Shown here in pieces: positions 57,401 through 64,000 of a stretch of DNA of 64,000 nt. Position 1 is the first letter of the stretch. Each line of letters begins with the position of its first letter. A model generated the notes under the pieces. That model did not search any database and was not told the origin of the DNA. It saw only the letters and a list, made by a program, of their open reading frames with translations. Made by a program: the position numbers and the translations under genes. The DNA comes from Anthopleura xanthogrammica (taxonomy: Eukaryota > Cnidaria > Anthozoa > Actiniaria > Actiniidae): assembly GCA_964019055.1 (NCBI GenBank), contig OZ025210.1, forward strand, positions 7,769,547 through 7,833,546. The letters run 5' to 3'.

Positions 57401-60400
57401 CATGTAGTACAGTAAACATAACCGTCATTAGATTGAATCCCAAGAAAATAACATGTAGTACAGTAAACATAACCGTCATTAGATTGAATCCCAAGAAAAT
57501 AACATGTAGTAAAGTAAGCATAACCGTCATTAGATGGAATCCCAAGAAAATAACATGTAGTAAAGTAAGCATAACCGTCATTAGATGGAATCCCAAGAAA
57601 ATAACATGTAGTAAAGTAAGCATAACCGTCATTAGATTGAATCCCAAGAAAATAACATGTAGTAAAGTAAGCATAACCGTCATTAGATTGAATCCCAAGA
57701 AAATAACATGTAGTACAGTAAACATAACCGTCATTAGATGGAATCCCAAGAAAATAACATGTAGTAAAGTAAGCATAACCGTCATTAGATGGAATCCCAA
57801 GAAAATAACATGTAGTAAAGTAAGCATAACCGTCATTAGATTGAATCCCAAGAAAATAACATGTAGTAAAGTAAGCATAACCGTCATTAGATGGAATCCC
57901 AAGAAAATAACATGTAGTAAAGTAAGCATAACCGTCATTAGATTGAATCCCAAGAAAATAACATGTAGTAAAGTAAGCATAACCGTCATTAGATTGAATC
58001 CCAAGAAAATAACATGTAGTACAGTAAACATAACCGTCATTAGATGGAATCCCAAGAAAATAACATGTAGTAAAGTAAGCATAACCGTCATTAGATGGAA
58101 TCCCAAGAAAATAACATGTAGTAAAGTAAGCATAACCGTCATTAGATGGAATCCCAAGAAAATAACATGTAGTAAAGTAAGCATAACCGTCATTAGATGG
58201 AATCCCAAGAAAATAACATGTAGTAAAGTAAGCATAACCGTCATTAGATGGAATCCCAAGAAAATAACATGTAGTAAAGTAAGCATAACCGTCATTAGAT
58301 GGAATCCCAAGAAAATAACATGTAGTAAAGTAAGCATAACCGTCATTAGATGGAATCCCAAGAAAATAACATGTAGTAAAGTAAGCATAACCGTCATTAG
58401 ATTGAATCCCAAGAAAATAACATGTAGTAAAGTAAGCATAACCGTCATTAGATTGAATCCCAAGAAAATAACATGTAGTACAGTAAACATAACCGTCATT
58501 AGATGGAATCCCAAGAAAATAACATGTAGTAAAGTAAGCATAACCGTCATTAGATGGAATCCCAAGAAAATAACATGTAGTAAAGTAAGCATAACCGTCA
58601 TTTATCAATACCTGGCAAAGTAAACAAGTTTGTCGTTATTTCTCTCTATTTGCTTACGAGAACGATGTATTTACTTTTATTTTATTTTTAAGCCAAGAAC
58701 AATGACAGTATCTTCCTAAAAAAAAATCGTTAATACTCGGCGTTTTCTTACTTATTAATAAAATGGGAACTTATCTTATCTTACATTTCTAGATCTAATC
58801 TAAATTATGAATCTAATAATAAAGCTAGTCAGTACTTTTTATTAAGCCAAGAACAATGACAGTATTATCTTCCTAAAAAAAAGTCGTTAATACTCGGCGT
58901 TTTCTTCCTTATTAATAAAATGGGAACTTATTTTATCTTACATTTCTAGATCTAATCTAAATTATGAATCTAATAATAAAGCTAGTCAGTACTTTTTATT
59001 AAGCCAAGAACAATGACAGTATTATCTTCCTAAAAAAAAGTCGTTAATACTCGGCGTTTTCTTCCTTATTAATAAAATGGGAACTTATTTTATCTTACAT
59101 TTCTAGATCTAATCTAAATTATGAATCTAATAATAAAGCTAGTCAGTACTTTTTATTAAGCCAAGAACAATGACAGTATTATCTTCCTAAAAAAAAGTCG
59201 TTAATACTCGGCGTTTTCTTCCTTATTAATAAAATGGGAACTTATTTTATCTTACATTTCTAGATCTAATCTAAATCATGAATCTAATAATTAGTCTAGT
59301 CAGTACTTTTTATTAAATTTTGAGTAATATTTCAGAAGTGACAATCCGTGAAAATTGAATTTCGTTTTATCTGATTATTCTTGGTTTGCAATTTTTTCCA
59401 ATGGAGTAAAGTAACAAAAAAACAATGGTAGGCATGTTGGTGGATTTAAGAAAATAATTCAATGATTAACAATATGCCCTTGCTCCATGAACAAATTTGT
59501 CATCATTATTTTCTATGTATTTTTTTATAGACCCCTTGCACTAATTCCCAACCTGGTGGTCAACACAAAAGAACTACATTCTCTTGAGGATTGAAATCTT
59601 TTGTGATGTTAACATTTTTCATTGTTTTGTTCCACAACCGTTGGGAATTAGTGCAAGTGGTCTATGAAATCAGAAAACCGTGTTGTTACGGGTATTTTGA
59701 TACTCGCTTACGGCTCGGCTCGTATCCACCGATACAACACGGCCTCTCATTTTATAAACATTACTTGATAAACAAACAGGAGTGTTTTATCAGGTCAGTT
59801 TAAAAACACAAGGCTTATAATTAGCCAAGTGGTTTTAGACCGGATAAAACACGATCTAGAGTTTATTGCATTAAATAGCTTCCAAAACCCAGGAATAATA
59901 GACTGTAATGATTGCTGATCAGAATTTTAAAATTCGAAAAATCCTAATTTCCTTCGATGTTTTCTTCAAGAACAATATATAGAAGGCCAGTGATTATCTA
60001 GAATTAAGAATTGTAATTAATACTGAAATATATAAATAATATTTTTCAAATTTATCAATGAAGAACATGAAATATGAAATGTATATGTGATCGTACCATA
60101 CTGAACTGAATGGACTCAGAAAAAATTCTGAGCCCCAGATGAGAATCGAACCCACGACTAATCCGTATACTAGTCGGACGCTCTACCACTGAGATGTTGG
60201 AGACTATGAAAATTATGATTTGAGTATCGCAATATAATACAGATATATTAGATATTTTTAAGACCTAAATATGAAGTAACAATATGTAAATGAATATGAT
60301 TTATTAATAAGAGATGATAACTAGCGGTAAGCTAGTGTGGGCTGCGTCGGTGTTTCTAATGAAACAGTTGTGATAAAAAGATACTCCGACGAAGGACTAG

Positions 60401-62048
60401 CGTCCGAAACGTCAGTAAGTGATCTTTCTTATTTTTTACGGTGTAAAATTTATCTGATTTATTAATACCTGATCAACCATAATTGCATGTATTAGGCACG
60501 TCTTGAATCAACGCAAGGCATGGGAATGTGTTTTTTCTTTCTTTCTGTGAATACATGGATCTATTTTCAGTAGAACTATTTAAATTGTGGCCAAAAGGGG
60601 CGCGGCTGTCTCTATATAGACCCCCTGCAGCACGTCAGAATGCAGGGCAAAACAATAGGTTCAAATTTTCAGGAGATTAAAATTATTTTGTTTTGCCCTC
60701 AAAATTGAGCTGCTCTGACGTCACGTGAAAGAGTCTATTGTGGTATAAAAAAAGCTGTGAGCTGTAGAGCACGTGACAAGCAAGTTTAGGAACACAAGGC
60801 GAAATAATTAGGGTAATTTTATGCATACGATTTTCCGACAGGTGCCAATATACAAAGATTGCCATAAAGTTTACAACGAGGGTGGAAGGGTCAGCGGTGT
60901 CTACAGCATCTCTCCCAGTCCCTCAAATCCAATTCAAGTCTACTGTGACATGGTAACCAGTGGAGGAGGATGGACTGTCATCCAGAAACGAATAGACGGC
61001 TCGGTTGATTTCTATCGTGACTGGGCTGACTATAAACGGGGGTTTGGGAACAAGCTAGTAGAGTACTGGTTGGGACTGGATAATATCCACAGGATGACGT
61101 CACAGAGGAGTTACCGACTGCGAGTTGACATGGAGGACTTCGAGGGAAACACGCGATATGCTGAATATGGATTGTTTAAGGTGGCTGATGAGGGTGATAA
61201 CTACCGTCTTACTGTTGGACAGTACTCAGGTATCGTATATTCTTTGATCACGTGGCTGTGACTAGCATGAACAATTATCGATCTAGATCAGGATATTTTT
61301 AGAATTACACATAAACTAAAGGAAAAAGATGAATATCATACTGATAGTAGCTCCAAATCTTTTCAAATATATACGTCGTTTTGTTGTTATTCAAGGATTG
61401 TTTCTGAACTTGTTGCCTCTTTTAAATTAAGCTGCATTGTGATTGGTTCTTTTGTTAAAATGCTTGATTCTAAACTTAATCTAATCTGAAATGGCTGATA
61501 CGTATACCCAGTATAGTAGATGATCTGGAAGTCTCTAGTACTGATGGGGCCATAAAGAAAAACAATATTTCTAATCCATTAGAGGTTATTTGCCAACAAT
61601 ACAGTATAATTATTAAATTTATTTAATTGTAAGACTACAAGACGATCACTGATGTCAACAAACATGTTACTGCGCATACATGTATACGCAAGAACAAACC
61701 AACCTTACAGTCATGACAAGAAAAAATTATATTATCCATTGGATTTGGTTATGATAAAATCAACTCTTCATCTTTACAGGTGATGCTGGTAATGCGTTAT
61801 TCGTGCACGACAACATGACATTTTCCACCAGGGATCGTGATAATGACAAAGATCACATCAAATCTTGTGCAGCTACGTACAAAGGAGCATGGTGGTACAA
61901 CAACTGCCTGAACTGTAATCCCAATGGTTATTATTACAAAGACTGTAATAATACATGCCCTGCTTATAAAGGGATTTACTGGGAGCAATGGCACGGAAGA
62001 AGGTATTCCATGAAGCGATTTGAAATGAAGATCAAACCAAATTCCTAA
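54493..62048 (+). CDS. Copy I: divergent secreted PAN + fibrinogen-related protein
   Basis: Exons are 54493-54873, 60842-61229 and 61780-62048 (381+388+269 nt, 345 residues). Exon 1 encodes a signal peptide (KRHFFAILLVFLVCF) and the most diverged PAN domain (TFACLRHCMKDSCTSVNF, NHICELM). It lacks the near-identical DNA block seen in copies A-H. Exon 2 starts uniquely (VPIYKDCHKVYNEGGRVSGV) but its core is almost identical in DNA to E and F. Exon 3 is again distinct (GDAGNALFVHDNMTFST, RDRDNDKDHIKSCA, GAWWYNNC, NPNGYYYKDCNNTC) and carries two extra cysteines. Intron 1 is 6 kb and filled by satellite-like arrays. LVEYWLGL replaces LGEYWLGL. That exon 1 joins exon 2 across 6 kb is inferred from phase, with no other candidate nearby. 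Confidence 0.8.
55288..58602. repeat. 51-bp minisatellite, 65 units
   Basis: The array is exactly 3315 bp, 65 x 51. Every unit contains AATCCCAAGAAAATAACATG and AACCGTCATT. Units differ at only a few positions: gattga/gatgga, gtacagt/gtaaagt and aaacat/aagcat. The gtacagt-aaacat pairing dominates the left two thirds, and gtaaagt-aagcat dominates the right third. Because 51 is a multiple of 3 and stops are absent in three frames, proteins of about 1100 residues can be read on both strands; these are artefacts. It lies in intron 1 of copy I. Confidence 0.97.
58688..59316. repeat. 157-bp tandem repeat, four units
   Basis: AGCCAAGAACAATGACAG recurs at 58691, 58845, 59002 and 59159. The first unit is 154 bp and the next are 157 bp and nearly identical; the last drifts at its end. 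It directly follows the 51-bp array in intron 1 of copy I. Confidence 0.92.
59527..59665. repeat. Inverted repeat TAGACC…GGTCTA
   Basis: TTGCACTAATTCCCAAC at the left faces GTTGGGAATTAGTGCAA at the right, flanked by tagacccc and ggtcta. A MITE-like fold-back. A looser hairpin with acaacacggcc follows at about 59680-59755. Confidence 0.7.
60129..60203 (-). mobile_element. tRNA-derived SINE head
   Basis: On the minus strand, CTCAGTGGTAGAGC (box A) and GGGTTCGATTC (box B) are in tRNA order and spacing. The acceptor stem does not pair well and the anticodon loop is too long, so this is a tRNA-derived retroposon and not a tRNA gene. Adjacent sequence at 60300-60420 includes ccgacgaaggactagcgtcc, a conserved-looking retroelement-type tail that I cannot assign. 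Confidence 0.6.
60614..60742. repeat. Imperfect inverted repeat before exon 2 of copy I
   Basis: tagaccccctgcagcacgtc at the left faces a diverged complement ending agagtctatt. GCAGGGCAAAACA and TGTTTTGCCCT pair inside. Non-coding. Confidence 0.5.
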
Positions 62049-62061
62049 ATCATATTAGATA

Positions 62062-62067
62062 AATAAA
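62062..62067 (+). terminator. Poly(A) signal of copy I
   Basis: AATAAA occurs 13 nt after the stop, within a short AAATAAATAAAT run. Confidence 0.35.
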
Positions 62068-63273
62068 TAAATAGATAAATGAAAACTACCCTTCTCCAGA
62101 TGGATCAATATAACATAACGTAATAGGAAATAACAAACTCATAATTTTCGGTCTTGGTTTTGGTCTTGTGTCCACACTACGATGATCAAAAACGCATAAA
62201 TTTGAAAACGTTTTCCAGAAAGGAAATCAAGTATAAGTGTGGACAACAAAAATGGAGGCTCGGATGGAAAACACTGACGGCATGTCCGTCTGTTTTTTGC
62301 TTGCGCTGAAAGTAATAGTGCGTCATTTTTTGATCGTATCTGCATTCTTGATCGATTTAGTGTGACCTGGGCAAAAACGACGAAAACCTCTAGTTTGGAC
62401 TCAAAACAATCGATGCGTCACCAAGGCCAGCGGATATCATGTGTAAAATAGAAAACAAACAAGGATTCGAGAATCCAAGACTAGAGTAAAAATCGATCGT
62501 CTAAAACCAAGTTAAATACAATCCTTTTAGTGAATTTAACAGCAAAGGATATTGAAACAACTATCAAACTGTAATTGTTGAGTATTTGTAGTGCTCAATG
62601 TAATTAAATAAGTAATTTACAAGCGAAATAACAACATGTCAACAATCTGAGGAATACCACATGGAGCCCAAATTCCCTTAGGCCCGGGCTCAGTAAAACC
62701 AACCTTTCTTGCTACGGTATTCCTGTCCTTTACCATCTATCCCATGGATCTCTATGGTAAATGAGAGCTGGGAAAACTAGCTTTATCAGTCCAGTCTCAT
62801 AACGACAAAAATCGCCGAGATCGTGACAAATTGGGTACAAGCACCAAACTTGGCATAGAGATTTTTCTAGATATAGGAATCATTACTGATTAGAAGGGGG
62901 TCACTGAAACTAAAGTCAGGGGGCGAGAAAATGGACAAAATTTATTTTCCCGATGGGGTAGGGGTGAGTAATACTTTTTAACTTCGAAAATAACCCCAAA
63001 TCAAGTTACAATTAATTCTCTAGATATTACCTGTACTTTACTACATCTTTGCTTCATATTAATTAAAGTTTCTATCGTTGTTTCAAAAAGACGCATCACT
63101 CATATTTTACCATTCAACTATTCACTTCATGTAGCATCTATTCACTATCACTAATCTATTCACTATTCACTTATGTAGAATCGATACTGAACATTTTGAT
63201 GTAAGGTTTATAGGCACTCTAAAGCTTGTGGCTTTGCTTCTGTGTTGTCGTTGTTGTTTTTGGTTTTACTTCT
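62068..63273. other. Region downstream of copy I
   Basis: No gene is seen. A loose inverted repeat around 62158-62515 (cttgtgtccacac, taagtgtggac, aaccaag ends) looks like a decayed MITE. The rest is unremarkable. Confidence 0.35.
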
Positions 63274-63480
63274 AAGGTGGCATAACGGTACGATTCCCTT
63301 TCACCACTATGAAACCCACACGGGTCGGGACACGTGTTCGATTCCTGCGGAAGTCCCATATGAGAATAGAGTTTGCCATGAGGGTTTTTCTCCGAGTTCT
63401 ACGGTTTTTCGGCTCCCTCCAAAATGTCATTTGTCAGGTGTTTGTGTGTTTAGAACATTAAATGTAGACTGAAGTGTAGA
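63274..63480 (+). mobile_element. tRNA-derived SINE-like element
   Basis: GGTGGCATAACGG (box-A-like) and TGTTCGATTCC (box-B-like) are about 55 nt apart. They are followed by gggtttttctccgagttcta and ggctccctcc, a tail style common in animal tRNA-SINEs. Confidence 0.5.
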
Positions 63481-63759
63481 ATGTGGAATGTTTTCTAAAA
63501 ATAAATCAACCTCTGGCTAGAGAGACTCGGCAACGACTTCCGTATCATGTCGCAAAATATGAGATTTATTATTTATTTATTTATACTATTGATCCTTTTA
63601 ACTCAAATCAGAAATTAAATCGCTCTTGCCAATAAGCCGATGATGATAAGGTCCCACATCATGTGACTTACGGGTTCATAATAATCTTTCAATACGTTAT
63701 TGTTTTACAAAACATTGACCGGTACCATCATCGAAATTGTAAGCAAACACACAAATCTT

Positions 63760-63936
63760 TGATCATACAACATGGCTGCAGAAACATTTCAAACCCCAGT
63801 TTGTCTTTAACTCTTCTAATCTCGACTGCCAAAAATCGTGAAACGGATTTCTTTACCACAGCTAGCAATGAAAGTCATATTATCATTGACAGCACCTCCT
63901 CCTTATGTCTAGAAAAGAAGTATCATACAACGAAAG
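63760..63936 (+). CDS. Possible exon of an unidentified gene (low confidence)
   Basis: An open stretch containing STAKNRETDFFTTASNES and CLEKKYHTTKG ends exactly at a strong donor (AAAG|GTAAGA at 63937). The STAKNR motif is reminiscent of the PAN exon's STAKNRKLSK, but the remainder does not match. No acceptor or start is certain. Confidence 0.2.
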
Positions 63937-64000
63937 GTAAGAATTTTTAACGTGTTTGTTTTTAAAATAGTTTGGAAGTCACGGAGCGTAAAATTGGTTC

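Noticed and set aside
55288..58602. CRISPR-like array
   Set aside because: Units are contiguous with no unique spacers, and the DNA is eukaryotic.
55249..58623. Proteins of about 1100 residues on both strands with 17-residue repeats
   Set aside because: The 51-bp tandem unit is a multiple of three and stop-free by chance. It sits in an intron, has no splice context, and opposite strands cannot both be favoured.
60129..60203. Functional tRNA gene on the minus strand
   Set aside because: Box A and box B are good, but the acceptor stem is unpaired and the anticodon loop is oversized. Listed as a SINE head instead.
63242..63472. 76-codon frame near the right end
   Set aside because: It coincides with a tRNA-SINE-like element and is not protein-like.

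Overview
The window is animal nuclear DNA. It is AT-rich and full of introns with GT-AG boundaries, short exons, microsatellites, fold-back elements and decayed LINEs. The gene content (a relaxin-receptor-type LRR-GPCR and a dense array of PAN/fibrinogen-related secreted lectin-like genes) together with the style of the repeats suggests a cnidarian, most likely a stony coral. That taxonomic call is inference. No bacterial-type operon, CRISPR array or replication origin is present.

Layout. (1) 202-9528, plus strand: one multi-exon gene, cut at its 5' end by the window. It encodes an LRR N-cap, eight LRRs each on its own 72-nt exon, a seven-helix domain on one exon, and six further in-frame exons that form a degenerate protein-kinase domain. 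I read it as an LGR (relaxin-receptor type) fused to a pseudokinase. One of its introns holds 220 copies of GGTAT. (2) 9921-62048: nine complete gene copies, named here A to I, plus one relic. Each has the same three-exon plan: signal peptide plus PAN/apple-like domain, then the N-terminal half and the C-terminal half of a fibrinogen C-terminal domain. A-D lie on the minus strand, E-G on plus, H on minus and I on plus. In every copy the exon lengths add up to an intact reading frame of 328-345 residues. The copies share long, almost identical nucleotide blocks next to diverged blocks, as expected from tandem and inverted duplication followed by gene conversion. (3) Between and inside these genes lie a TIR element with a LINE inside it (10602-13496), a LINE remnant (28316-30300), several MITEs with recognisable target duplications, a three-member fold-back family, tRNA-derived SINE-like pieces, a cluster of TCGTAYACGA decamers (30745-30987), and large tandem arrays (65 x 51 bp, about 4 x 157 bp, about 3.4 x 112 bp, about 51 x 8 bp).

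How the genes may work together: the A-I products look like secreted recognition proteins, since fibrinogen domains commonly bind glycans or acetyl groups and PAN domains bind protein or carbohydrate. Such families are often linked to innate recognition in invertebrates. The LGR-pseudokinase is a membrane receptor and nothing in the sequence ties it to the lectin array beyond being next to it. Exon boundaries were assigned by eye from splice motifs, phase and comparison between copies; no transcript data were available.
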